The notes: generated by a model not told the origin, from the letters alone. Shown: positions 13,367-21,009, counted from the first letter of the stretch. The stretch is DNA of 23,666 nucleotides from JACDET01 sp038253825 (GCA_038253825.1 JBBSGT010000019.1:1-23666); one strand, 5' to 3'. Numbers and translations: made by a program.

Positions 13367-14023
13367 CTAGATATGCTCTCCTCCTTCTTTCCTATTAATC
13401 CACACTTTAATACCGATGTATCCTTTTTTTGTCAGTGCTGGAACTTGTGCATAACTGATATCCTCACGAATTGTTGAGAGTGGCACAGTCCCAACATGAA
13501 TTTTTTCCCGCCGACCAATTTCTGCACCTGCAATACGTCCGGTCAAAAGAATCTTCACACCCAAAGCTCCTGAACCCATTACTCGTTCTGAGGTTGAATT
13601 CAACACTCGCTTGAATGGCAATCTGCGGATCAATTGATCAGCAATGTTGTTTGCGACCAAATAAGCGTTCAGATGCGGTTCTTTCACAGGCTCAACTCTG
13701 ATATCAAGTTTTGGCATCGACTTTTTGACATGTGTCTTTGCAAAGAAAATATTAATTGTTTTTTTCAATTCTTCAAGACCTGATCCACCTCTACCGATAA
13801 CAATACCGGGACGTGAAACATGAATAATAATTTTGACACTGTTAATCGATCGTTCAATCTCGACACTTGCTACGCCTGCTGATCGCAACCTGGTCATCAA
13901 CATCTTGCGCAAGCCATAATCTTCAAGAACCACATCTTTATAGTGTCGTTCATTAAACCAACGACTACTCCAGCTAAATACTGTTCCTAATCGAATAACA
14001 TGTGGATTTACTTTTTGTCCCAT
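13367..14023 (-). CDS. rpsC: 30S ribosomal protein S3 (uS3)
   Basis: Head protein at the mRNA entry tunnel. The 218-residue product has the standard start MGQKVNPHVIRLGTVFSWSSRWF, a type II KH domain with the GIVIGRGG loop (about 73-80), and the C-terminal domain with VKILLTGRIAGAEIGRREKIHVGTVPLSTIREDISYA. It is near the shorter end of the family and lacks a long C-terminal tail. It starts 3 nt after the rplV stop. Confidence 0.98.
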   Translation of the reverse strand: MGQKVNPHVIRLGTVFSWSSRWFNERHYKDVVLEDYGLRKMLMTRLRSAGVASVEIERSINSVKIIIHVSRPGIVIGRGGSGLEELKKTINIFFAKTHVKKSMPKLDIRVEPVKEPHLNAYLVANNIADQLIRRLPFKRVLNSTSERVMGSGALGVKILLTGRIAGAEIGRREKIHVGTVPLSTIREDISYAQVPALTKKGYIGIKVWINRKEGGEHI

Positions 14024-14026
14024 ATT

Positions 14027-14452
14027 TTATTTTTTAACCTCCTTTTTTTCATCTCTTTTTTTTACTTTTACTTCTTCTTTCTTCGCAACAGTTGCTTTTG
14101 AAGCAATGGGTGCTACAACAACTTTTTCTTTCAAAACGATAGTTAAGTGACTCCCTCGCTTTTTGTATGGATGAATTCTTCCTCGGGTTGATGGCCGAAA
14201 CCGTTTCAACGCCTGTGCCTCATTCACACTAATTTGTGAAACGTATAAATTCTTTGTTTCCAGATTCGCATTCGTGACTGCATTTGCGACTGCACTCTTA
14301 AGCGTCTTTGATACGACCAATGCCGCCCGCTTTTGTGTCACTTCGAGAACTCGATACGCTTTCTCAATCGGCATGTTTCTGATTGCTTCCGCAACCAAAC
14401 GCATTTTTCTCGGACTAATTCGTATTGATTTTGTAATTGCTCTTACTTCCAT
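14027..14452 (-). CDS. rplV: 50S ribosomal protein L22 (uL22) with Lys-rich tail
   Basis: Lines the nascent-peptide tunnel with its long beta-hairpin. Residues 1-111 match L22: VRAITKSIRISPRKMRLVAEAIRNMPIEKAYRVLEVTQKRAALVVSKTLKSAVANA and RFRPSTRGRIHPYKKRGSHLTIVL at the hairpin. Residues 112-141 are an added tail rich in Lys, Glu and Val (ending in KKEVKK). AAGGAG lies about 7 nt upstream of the ATG. It sits in the S10-operon order after rpsS. Confidence 0.97.
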   Translation of the reverse strand: MEVRAITKSIRISPRKMRLVAEAIRNMPIEKAYRVLEVTQKRAALVVSKTLKSAVANAVTNANLETKNLYVSQISVNEAQALKRFRPSTRGRIHPYKKRGSHLTIVLKEKVVVAPIASKATVAKKEEVKVKKRDEKKEVKK

Positions 14453-14461
14453 ACTAACTCC

Positions 14462-14746
14462 TTATGTCTTACTGACCTCACGTGCCACAATCTTACCGTG
14501 ACCCCTGAATGTTCGAGTTGGTGAGAATTCACCCAATCGGTGCCCAACCATTCCTTCAACGATCAACACAGAAATAAAGTGTTTTCCATTGTGAATCATC
14601 ATCGTGTGACCGACAAAGTCCGGCGGAATTTGACTTGAACGTGCCCAAGTTTTTATTGGTTCATTCTTCCCTACCTGTTTTTGCTTCGTCACTTTTTGAA
14701 GCAATTTTTCGTCTATATATGGTCCTTTTTTAGTACTTCGTGCCAT
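14462..14746 (-). CDS. rpsS: 30S ribosomal protein S19 (uS19)
   Basis: Head protein that contacts S13 and the 50S through inter-subunit bridges. The 94 residues match: MARSTKKGPYIDEKLLQKV, IKTWARSSQIPPDFVGHTMMIHNGKHFISVLIVEGMVGHRLGEFSPTRTFRGHGK. Length and ends are canonical. It starts 2 nt after rplB. No Shine-Dalgarno is obvious, so coupling to rplB termination is likely. Confidence 0.98.
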   Translation of the reverse strand: MARSTKKGPYIDEKLLQKVTKQKQVGKNEPIKTWARSSQIPPDFVGHTMMIHNGKHFISVLIVEGMVGHRLGEFSPTRTFRGHGKIVAREVSKT

Positions 14747-14748
14747 AA

Positions 14749-15510
14749 CTATTTAGAAGGATTATGTTTCCCTCCCTTTCTTCTTGATACGATATATTTA
14801 TCTGAATGTTTTTTCTTATCTCGTGTCTTTCCGACTGCTTTTCGTCCTGTATAGGTCTTCGGATACTTCAAACCAATACCTGAACGAGCTTCTCCTCCTC
14901 CATGAGGATGGGAACGAGGATTCTGTGCGACTCCTCGGACAGTTGGTCGACGGCCCATGTTTCGTGCTCGTCCTGCTTTTCCGATAACTTCATTTTTCCA
15001 ATCAACTTTTCCGACTTGTCCGATAGTTGCCATACTATCAACGCGTACTCGTCGTACTTCACCTGATGGCAATTTCAAGAAGACAAAACCGCCTTCTTTT
15101 GATGAAACGATTGCGCCAGTTCCTGCTCCTCGTGCTATCTGGCCCCCTTTACCAGGAGTCAATTCGATGTTATGAACAACTGTTCCGGCCGGGACTTCTC
15201 CCAAAGGCATAGCATTCCCAATCTTAACATCTGCACCTTTTCCACTCGAGATTGTATCATTTTCCGTCAAACCCTGTGGTGCCAAAATGTATCGCTTTTC
15301 CCCATCTTTGTATTGTATCAAAGCAATATCACAAGTTCTATTTGGATCATATTCAATGGCTATAACGCGACCAACGATCTCAAATTTATTTCTCTTAAAA
15401 TCAATCTGTCGGAAGTAGCGCTTATGTTGTCCACCCTGATGACGAACGACAACTTTACCACTTGCGTCTCTGCCTGAATGTTTCTTTTTAATTGTTTTTA
15501 GCTTCTTCAT
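14749..15510 (-). CDS. rplB: 50S ribosomal protein L2 (uL2), N-terminally short
   Basis: Core protein of the peptidyl-transferase region, needed for subunit association. It has SGKVVVRHQGGQHKRYFRQIDFKRNKFEI, PGKGGQIARGAGTGAIV and the conserved NPRSHPHGGGEARSG loop. It has 253 residues against about 273 in E. coli, and lacks roughly 27 N-terminal residues, including the PTSPGRR segment. This is not a wrong start: an in-frame stop, that of rplW, lies 9 nt before the ATG. The rest of the protein is complete. Confidence 0.97.
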   Translation of the reverse strand: MKKLKTIKKKHSGRDASGKVVVRHQGGQHKRYFRQIDFKRNKFEIVGRVIAIEYDPNRTCDIALIQYKDGEKRYILAPQGLTENDTISSGKGADVKIGNAMPLGEVPAGTVVHNIELTPGKGGQIARGAGTGAIVSSKEGGFVFLKLPSGEVRRVRVDSMATIGQVGKVDWKNEVIGKAGRARNMGRRPTVRGVAQNPRSHPHGGGEARSGIGLKYPKTYTGRKAVGKTRDKKKHSDKYIVSRRKGGKHNPSK

Positions 15511-15519
15511 AATGCTCTT

Positions 15520-15822
15520 TTACTTTTTCTCTTCTCCGCCCGGTTCAAAGAGTGCTATTTTATCACCTTTTTTCAGCGTAACTGTTGCTTTTTTCCATTG
15601 AGATTTCGCAACCTCAAGTCTTCGTGCTCCTACTCGTTGTGATTTCCCTTTGACAATACTTGTTGCCACACTTGAAACAGTGACATTGAACTTTCCTTTG
15701 ATTGCATGTTTAATACCCGATTTGGTAGCACTTTTCGCAACCATAAACGTGTATTTCCCTTTGGAAACATCTGTCATGGATTTTTCTGTAACTAATGGTC
15801 GAACGATTATATGTGCTTGCAT
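15520..15822 (-). CDS. rplW: 50S ribosomal protein L23 (uL23)
   Basis: Tunnel-exit protein that docks signal recognition particle and trigger factor. The 100-residue product has IIVRPLVTEKSMTDVSKGKYTFMVAKSATKSGIKHAIKGKFNVTVSSVATSIVKGK, the family core, and a normal C-terminus (KKGDKIALFEPGGEEKK). Its ATG shares one base with the rplD stop (TAATG), indicating coupled translation. It ends 9 nt before rplB. Confidence 0.97.
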   Translation of the reverse strand: MQAHIIVRPLVTEKSMTDVSKGKYTFMVAKSATKSGIKHAIKGKFNVTVSSVATSIVKGKSQRVGARRLEVAKSQWKKATVTLKKGDKIALFEPGGEEKK

Positions 15823-16652
15823 TATTTTCCTTTCCCTAAAAAGTGCTCTTTCATTTCATCAACTGCATCCTTCATCACAATCAGCTGTTTTGCATTTAAG
15901 ACTTCATACGTATTAAGCTGGCGTGATGGGATGAAATTTACCCCTGTGACATTGTTTCCAGCTCGCAATACTGACGGCACATCCGCACTCGTAACAATGA
16001 GTAATTTTCGTTTCTTTTCTTCAACTCCCAAATTCTTCAGTAACGCGACAAATACTTTCGTTTTTGGTTTGATGCCAGCAAGTCCATCGATAAAGGTGAT
16101 TTCTTTATCATGTAATTTTCCGGACAATGCACTAAATAAAGCCTTGCGTTTCATTTTTTGTGGCAAAGAAAGACTGAAATCGCGTGGTTTCGGCCCGAAA
16201 ACAATACCACCTTTGACAAAAATAGGAGCACGGATGCCACCATGTCGTGCCCGGCCTGTTCCTTTTTGACGATAGATCTTGCGTGTTGAGCCCTCAACTT
16301 CTCCGCGAGTTTTGGTTGAGGCATTTCCTTGTCGCTGATTTGCGAGATACACTCTGACTGCTTGTGCAACCAATGCCTTGTTGACCGTCTCACCAAACAA
16401 CTCGCCTGGTAAGGCCATTTTACTTGTTACCTTACCTTCGAGATTGAGAACATCCACGTTGACTGCTGGATACTTTTTCTCACTTGCCTTCGTTTTAGCA
16501 ACTGCTACGTCTGCTTTTACTGTTTCCTTTTTAACAACAGGCGCCTCAGTTTTTGGTTTTGTCACTTTTACAGCTTCTTTTTTGACAGGTTTTGCAGTTT
16601 TTACTACTGGCGTTGTTGTCTTTTTTGTTATTTCTGTTGGTTTACTTGCCAT
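15822..16652 (-). CDS. rplD: 50S ribosomal protein L4 (uL4) with basic N-terminal extension
   Basis: Tunnel-wall protein; in E. coli also the autogenous regulator of the S10 operon. From the ATG at 16652 the product is 276 residues against about 205 in E. coli. The core begins near residue 61 (YPAVNVDVLNLEGKV) and includes GEVEGSTRKIYRQKGTGRARHGGIRAPIFVKGG. Residues 1-60 are a Lys/Thr/Val/Pro-rich tail. The frame opens at 16700, but the ATG at 16652 has AAGGAG 9 nt upstream and overlaps the rplC stop by 11 nt, so it is preferred. The tail of the longer option would only add more Arg/Lys. Confidence 0.93.
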   Translation of the reverse strand: MASKPTEITKKTTTPVVKTAKPVKKEAVKVTKPKTEAPVVKKETVKADVAVAKTKASEKKYPAVNVDVLNLEGKVTSKMALPGELFGETVNKALVAQAVRVYLANQRQGNASTKTRGEVEGSTRKIYRQKGTGRARHGGIRAPIFVKGGIVFGPKPRDFSLSLPQKMKRKALFSALSGKLHDKEITFIDGLAGIKPKTKVFVALLKNLGVEEKKRKLLIVTSADVPSVLRAGNNVTGVNFIPSRQLNTYEVLNAKQLIVMKDAVDEMKEHFLGKGK

Positions 16653-17562
16653 TTTCTTTTTCTCCTTCCGCTTTTGTCTCCTCTGAGTCTGTTGGCGCAT
16701 CTGATGTTATGGATTTTTCTTTGTTCTCGGTTACTTCAGCTTTTGGTTCTTCTTGTGCTACGTCTGCTTTTCCTTCTTCAACTGGCGCCTCTGTCGAAGC
16801 CACTTGTTCTAGCTCAGCTTTTGCAGCTTCCTCTGCTGCTTTGGCTTGTTCTTTTTCTAATTTTGCTGCTTCCTGTGCTGCCAGCGCATCTTCTTTCTGT
16901 TTGCTTGCAAGCAATCGAACAAATTTTTTCTGTTCACCGGTTCGTGTGAGAACAAGCATTGCATTCTTGTGTCCAGGGACTAAACCTAAAACATATAATC
17001 GTTTATTATCGCTATCAACGTCAACTATCACCAAATTTTGGACTGTTACGCTGTCAACACCCATGTGTCCTGCCATCTTTTTACCTTTATACACACGTCC
17101 TGGTGTCGTTCCTTGACCGATAGAACCAGGTGCACGGTGACGATCTGACTGACCGTGTGTTTTTGGGCCACCACGGAAGTTGTATCGCTTGACTGTACCG
17201 GCAAAACCTTTTCCTTTTGAAGTACCGGTTACTTTCACGATATCTCCTGGTTTGAATACTGTCTCAACGGTGATGAGTGCGCCAGCTTTTGGTAATTCTT
17301 CCTCCCCTGTCCATGCCATTTCTCGAACCAGTGCGGGAACATTGTCAACCCCGGCTTTTTTACTGTGACCAACGCGAGCTCGCATTGGTTTCTTTTTGAC
17401 CCCAAATCCCAGTTGCAACGCTGTGTATTTGTCTGTTTCAGGTGTTTTTACCTGCAACACAACATTGTCGCTTACTGAAACTTCAGTAACCGGAATTCTT
17501 CTTCCGTCTTCCAAAAACGTTTGTGTTTGGTCAATTTTTTTCCCAATAAGTCCTTGTATCAT
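16642..17562 (-). CDS. rplC: 50S ribosomal protein L3 (uL3) with long acidic C-terminal tail
   Basis: Early-assembly protein reaching toward the peptidyl-transferase centre. Residues 1-220 match L3: MIQGLIGKKIDQTQTFLEDGRRIPVTEV, the HRAPGSIGQGTTPGRVYKGKKMAGHMG loop with Gln150 (the residue methylated in E. coli), and VDSDNKRLYVLGLVPG. Residues 221-306 are an Ala/Glu/Lys-rich tail, becoming strongly acidic at the end, absent from E. coli L3 (about 209 residues). No clear Shine-Dalgarno; a TATAAT (17594-17589) lies about 26 nt before the ATG, after the attenuator. Confidence 0.96.
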   Translation of the reverse strand: MIQGLIGKKIDQTQTFLEDGRRIPVTEVSVSDNVVLQVKTPETDKYTALQLGFGVKKKPMRARVGHSKKAGVDNVPALVREMAWTGEEELPKAGALITVETVFKPGDIVKVTGTSKGKGFAGTVKRYNFRGGPKTHGQSDRHRAPGSIGQGTTPGRVYKGKKMAGHMGVDSVTVQNLVIVDVDSDNKRLYVLGLVPGHKNAMLVLTRTGEQKKFVRLLASKQKEDALAAQEAAKLEKEQAKAAEEAAKAELEQVASTEAPVEEGKADVAQEEPKAEVTENKEKSITSDAPTDSEETKAEGEKENGK

Positions 17563-17598
17563 AGTTTTTTCTTACTTAATTCTTGCAAATTATAAACC

Positions 17599-17625
17599 AA
17601 AAAAAAGATAGCCTTTGGCTACCTT
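17599..17625 (-). terminator. intrinsic terminator or attenuator between rpsJ and rplC
   Basis: On the minus strand AAGGTAGCC, loop AAA and GGCTATCTT pair (9 bp, one G-U), followed by a run of eight T (17606-17599). It lies inside the 180-nt rpsJ-rplC gap, one of the largest in the cluster. A second hairpin, CCCC-loop-GGGG (17650-17664), lies upstream in the same leader. The downstream genes are essential, so termination must be partial or regulated, or rplC is restarted from the TATAAT just beyond. Confidence 0.75.
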
Positions 17626-17742
17626 ATCTTTCACTGTGTGTGATTTGATCCCCACTTAATGGGGTGGCCAGCTAGGCATTTTTAATCAATCATACTCTTA
17701 GCATGTTTAATTAGTTTGGGCATTTATTAATGATTCTTGTCC

Positions 17743-18051
17743 CTACATTTTCAACTCTACATCAACTCCGGCTGGCAGTGCTAAATTTGTTAGACTGTCA
17801 ATCGTTTTGTCTGTTGGGGAAACAATATCTATTAACCGCTTGTGTATTCGTATCTCAAAGTGATCTCGTGCGTTTTTATCAATAAACGGCGATTTATTAA
17901 CGGCATAAACAGATCTATCTGTCGGAAGTGGAACTGGCCCTACAACCTTAGCTCCGGTTCTGATGACCGAATCAAGGATTTGCTGACAACAAGAGTCTAA
18001 GACTCGTGCGTCATAACTTTTTAATCGGACTCTAATTCTTCCTTTTGCCAT
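17743..18051 (-). CDS. rpsJ: 30S ribosomal protein S10 (uS10)
   Basis: Head protein of the 30S subunit and a partner of NusB/NusG in antitermination. The 102 residues match: MAKGRIRVRLKSYDARVLDSCCQQILDSVIRTGAKVVGPVPLPTDRSVYAVNKSPFIDKNARDHFEIRIHKRLIDIVSPTDKTIDSLTNLALPAGVDVELKM. Here the full protein agrees with the family along its length. GAGGAG lies about 8 nt before the ATG. It lies between two terminator-like structures, one after tuf and one before rplC. Confidence 0.98.
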   Translation of the reverse strand: MAKGRIRVRLKSYDARVLDSCCQQILDSVIRTGAKVVGPVPLPTDRSVYAVNKSPFIDKNARDHFEIRIHKRLIDIVSPTDKTIDSLTNLALPAGVDVELKM

Positions 18052-18087
18052 AATTGTTTCTCCTCAGACTGTTAAAGATCTCCTCGC

Positions 18088-18120
18088 AAAACAAAAATAA
18101 TCCCGCTTGTGGGGATTATT
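18088..18120 (-). terminator. intrinsic terminator directly after tuf
   Basis: On the minus strand AATAATCCC, a 7-nt loop CACAAGC and GGGATTATT form a perfect 9-bp stem, followed by TTTTTGTTTT. The 5' arm overlaps the tuf stop codon. It should end most tuf transcripts, leaving partial readthrough to rpsJ, because the remaining 36 nt before rpsJ contain no recognisable promoter. Confidence 0.82.
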
Positions 18121-19294
18121 TAATGATTTTGGTGATGACACCAGCTCCTACTGTTCTTCCGCCTTCGCGAATCGCGTATCGGAGTCCCTCTTCAAGAGCG
18201 ACCGGAACAATAAGTTTGACTGTCATTTTTGTTGTGTCTCCAGGCATAACCATTTCTACCCCGTCTGGAAGAGTAACATTACCGGTAACATCAGTTGTTC
18301 TGATGTAGAACTGTGGTCGGTATCCTTTAAAGAATGGTGTATGACGACCGCCTTCTTCCTTGGTAAGGACATATGCTTCTGCTTCAAATTCTGTATGCGG
18401 AGTTATACTTCCTGGCTTCGCAATAACCTGACCTCGTTCAACATCGGACTTTTCCAAACCTCTGAGAAGTAATCCAACATTGTCTCCAGCTTGTCCATCT
18501 TCAAGTTGCTTTTTGAACATTTCGACTCCGGTAACAACTGATGTTTTATTCTTGCCGAGACCAACGACTTCAACCGCCTCGTTCACTTTAACCATACCTC
18601 TTTCAATTCTTCCGGTAACAACCGTTCCTCGACCCTTGATAGAGAAAACGTCTTCAACAGGCATCAAGAATGGCTTGTCGAGTGCTCGCTCAGGTGTTGG
18701 GACGAATTCATCGACTTTGGCCATCAGGTCAAGAATGGCTTTTTCAGCTTCAGGGTCACCTTCAATAGCTTTCAACGCTGATCCACGAATAATTGGTGTG
18801 TCATCTCCTGGGTATTGATATTTTGTAAGAAGTTCACGGATTTCCATTTCAACGAGATCAAGGAGTTCTGGATCGTCTACCATGTCGCATTTGTTAAGGA
18901 AAACAACAATTGAAGGAACACCAACTTGGCGAGCAAGCAGGATGTGTTCACGTGTCTGAGGCATTGGACCGTCTGGAGCTGAAACGACAAGGATTGCTCC
19001 GTCCATTTGAGCTGCACCCGTGATCATATTTTTGATATAATCAGCGTGACCTGGAGCATCGATGTGTGCATAGTGGCGCTTTTCTGTTTCGTATTCTTGG
19101 TGGGAAATGTTAATGGTAACACCACGCTGTCGTTCTTCAGGAGCGTTATCGATATCTGCATAAGACTTCGCTTCTGCCATACCTTTCTTTGCAAGAACGG
19201 TAGTAATAGCAGCAGTTGTCGTGGTTTTACCGTGATCGACGTGACCGATGGTTCCGATATTTACGTGTGGTTTGGTTCGTTGAAATTTTGCCAT
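18116..19294 (-). CDS. tuf: elongation factor Tu
   Basis: GTPase that delivers aminoacyl-tRNA to the ribosome. The 392 residues have all GTPase motifs: G1 GHVDHGKT (17-24), switch I RGVTI (57-61), G3 DAPGH (79-83, with the catalytic His), G4 NKCD (134-137) and SALKA for G5, then domains II and III (RGTVVTGRIERG, GGRHTPFFKGYRPQFYIRTTDVTG). The length is normal. No Shine-Dalgarno is seen before the ATG. Unlike the E. coli str operon, the gene upstream is not fusA but a divergent plus-strand gene, so this is the promoter-proximal gene of the cluster. Confidence 0.98.
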   Translation of the reverse strand: MAKFQRTKPHVNIGTIGHVDHGKTTTTAAITTVLAKKGMAEAKSYADIDNAPEERQRGVTINISHQEYETEKRHYAHIDAPGHADYIKNMITGAAQMDGAILVVSAPDGPMPQTREHILLARQVGVPSIVVFLNKCDMVDDPELLDLVEMEIRELLTKYQYPGDDTPIIRGSALKAIEGDPEAEKAILDLMAKVDEFVPTPERALDKPFLMPVEDVFSIKGRGTVVTGRIERGMVKVNEAVEVVGLGKNKTSVVTGVEMFKKQLEDGQAGDNVGLLLRGLEKSDVERGQVIAKPGSITPHTEFEAEAYVLTKEEGGRHTPFFKGYRPQFYIRTTDVTGNVTLPDGVEMVMPGDTTKMTVKLIVPVALEEGLRYAIREGGRTVGAGVITKIIK

Positions 19295-19313
19295 AGTATT
19301 TTAAAAATAAAAT

Positions 19314-19334
19314 CTCTCATTTCTTTTATGAGAG
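19314..19334 (-). promoter_or_regulatory. 5'-end hairpin in the tuf leader
   Basis: CTCTCAT (19328-19334 read on the minus strand) and ATGAGAG (19320-19314) form a perfect 7-bp stem with a 7-nt AT-rich loop. The predicted transcription start (about 19335) is directly adjacent, so the transcript would begin with this hairpin. Such 5' hairpins often protect mRNA from decay; that role is inferred. Confidence 0.6.
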
Positions 19335-19341
19335 TAAACAT

Positions 19342-19370
19342 ACTATACTATAAATTTTTAGTCACGTCAA
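19342..19370 (-). promoter_or_regulatory. tuf promoter
   Basis: On the minus strand TTGACG (19370-19365), a 17-bp spacer and TATAGT (19347-19342) give a near-consensus sigma-70-type promoter. The predicted start is near 19335, leaving a leader of about 40 nt before the tuf ATG at 19294, in contrast to the leaderless arrangement at infA and rpoA. Confidence 0.78.
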
Positions 19371-19415
19371 TAGGGTATTCTGACTTTTTACCCACATTTA
19401 GCACTTCCCTTTTGC

Positions 19416-19444
19416 TTGACAAGATTCATTGTTTCTTCCACAAT
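19416..19444 (+). promoter_or_regulatory. promoter for the beta-propeller gene
   Basis: Consensus TTGACA (19416-19421), a 17-bp spacer and CACAAT (19439-19444, 4 of 6 matches). The predicted start lies about 3 nt before the ATG at 19454, so the mRNA would have almost no leader. AAGAAGG just before the ATG could also act as a closely spaced ribosome-binding sequence. Confidence 0.5.
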
Positions 19445-19453
19445 AAGAAGGCT

Positions 19454-21007
19454 ATGGACCCGAAACCACCCGAGGCCACCCAGCAGCCCAGCCCGCCAAC
19501 AGCACAACCAACTAAAAATCAAACCCAACCTGTTCTGCAGGTAAATCCTGTGTCCGCAAATCAACCGACTGCAACACCAATAACTACCACTTCTGCAGAG
19601 CTACAACCCACTCCAGTAGATTCGCAAGGGACGATTCCGCCAAGCCCACCATCTCAAGGAGTTCCCCCCCCGTCACCGATAGCAAAGCCTTTACTCAGTA
19701 AAAAACTTATGATAATTGGTGGTGTCCTGGTCGCTCTTCTACTCTCACTCTTACTCGCGTTATCTGGGGGAAGAAGTTCGAATAAGCAGAACGCAACAGC
19801 GACCAACAAACCGAAAACTCAAGCTGATAAAAGTAAACCAGTAGTCAAAGCAAAAGATACCTCACAAACACTTGTCTATGGCACCTGGACCAGCCAACAG
19901 TCAGTGATCAGAGCAGTAAACACAGATAGCGATAAAATTACTACCATTCTCTCTTTACCTTTGACTGTTAAAAAGGTAAGTGTTTTGTCCAGCAATACAC
20001 TCTTATATATAGACCAAATTGATCGTAATGAATATGGTCAACGACTCAGCGTCTATGATCTCAAACAAAAACAGATTGTCACCAATATTCCGGCAAATCC
20101 GGGTTTGAGTATTGTTGACTATGTTTTATCCCCCAATAAACAATATCTTGCGATATGGGAAGTGAGTCTTAATCGGGACACGCACACATTGTTAGGCGGA
20201 CAATCGAGCGTTTATTCTGTAGACCTTACTCGACCATCAGTTGTTAATCCACTTTATAGTGAACCGGTTACGACAACGCCTGTACATTACCCACGAGGTG
20301 TTTTAAATGATGGAACTGTCTTCACCGACACCTATCTTCCTACGAATTCCCAAAGTGATCCGGGATATGAGAATGGTTTGAGTGTCATTAATGTTGACGG
20401 AACAAACCAACGAGATATCACAGCTGTTCCTATCGGCACGTATGGGACGAAACCAGTTCTTTCTCCTGACCAGAAATATCTTCTCTTTGGAGGGTATGAT
20501 GGCGCCAATGGAGACGGGACAGCAACCCGAAGTGGGACAAGACAAGCAATCCTTACTCCTGATTCAATTGACATTCTCAATACGCACTCACTCAAGCGGT
20601 TTAAACTTCCTAATCTGCCTGCCGGAAGTGTGTATGCACCGCCACAGTGGGATATGATTACCGGTGATCCTATTATTACCATTCTTGCCAGTACATCAGT
20701 GCAGCAAGGAGTCTATGATTATGACCTGGGGAAACAAAAACTAACTAAATTTCCGTTTAATCCAACTAGTTCTAGCTATATTTCTCAATTACCTGGAGGA
20801 CAATTACTGACAGGTACCCAAAGCACCGATAAAGCTAATTTAGGTAATTTGGGGCTCACTGATGACTATGCGTTCACCCAACTGTCGGTACTCCCTGCTT
20901 CAGCTAGTGCTTCCATACAATATATCGGCGTTCAAGATCCGTTTATCCAATATATTACACTTCTTCCGGGAAATTATTTCCCCACCTTCCACGGCAAGAA
21001 GCAATAA
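19454..21007 (+). CDS. single-pass membrane protein with Pro-rich N-terminus and probable beta-propeller
   Basis: Function unknown. The 517-residue product starts at the ATG at 19454. The frame is open further upstream, but only as the antisense of tuf, and the promoter falls at 19416-19444. Residues 1-83 are Pro/Thr/Gln-rich and probably cytoplasmic. One hydrophobic helix (about 85-103) follows basic residues (SKK), so it is probably a signal anchor with the C-terminus outside. A Lys/Ser/Thr-rich linker leads to residues 140-510, with repeated strand patterns such as VDYVLSPNKQYLAIWEV and KPVLSPDQKYLLFGGYDG, which recall TolB/WD40-like propeller blades. It may bind cell-surface or peptidoglycan ligands; this is inferred. 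It is divergent from tuf and convergent with the next genes. Confidence 0.8.
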   Translation: MDPKPPEATQQPSPPTAQPTKNQTQPVLQVNPVSANQPTATPITTTSAELQPTPVDSQGTIPPSPPSQGVPPPSPIAKPLLSKKLMIIGGVLVALLLSLLLALSGGRSSNKQNATATNKPKTQADKSKPVVKAKDTSQTLVYGTWTSQQSVIRAVNTDSDKITTILSLPLTVKKVSVLSSNTLLYIDQIDRNEYGQRLSVYDLKQKQIVTNIPANPGLSIVDYVLSPNKQYLAIWEVSLNRDTHTLLGGQSSVYSVDLTRPSVVNPLYSEPVTTTPVHYPRGVLNDGTVFTDTYLPTNSQSDPGYENGLSVINVDGTNQRDITAVPIGTYGTKPVLSPDQKYLLFGGYDGANGDGTATRSGTRQAILTPDSIDILNTHSLKRFKLPNLPAGSVYAPPQWDMITGDPIITILASTSVQQGVYDYDLGKQKLTKFPFNPTSSSYISQLPGGQLLTGTQSTDKANLGNLGLTDDYAFTQLSVLPASASASIQYIGVQDPFIQYITLLPGNYFPTFHGKKQ

Positions 21008-21009
21008 AG

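Noticed and set aside
16652..16700. Upstream start for rplD
   Set aside because: It would add only Arg/Gln/Lys-rich residues and bury the AAGGAG that fits the ATG at 16652.
19007..19453. N-terminal extension of the plus-strand beta-propeller frame
   Set aside because: The first 149 codons run antisense to tuf and its promoter, and a promoter lies at 19416-19444 directly before the ATG at 19454.
20968..20982. GGGAAA-TTA-TTTCCC hairpin as a terminator for the convergent genes
   Set aside because: It lies inside the beta-propeller coding sequence and has no T-run on either strand.
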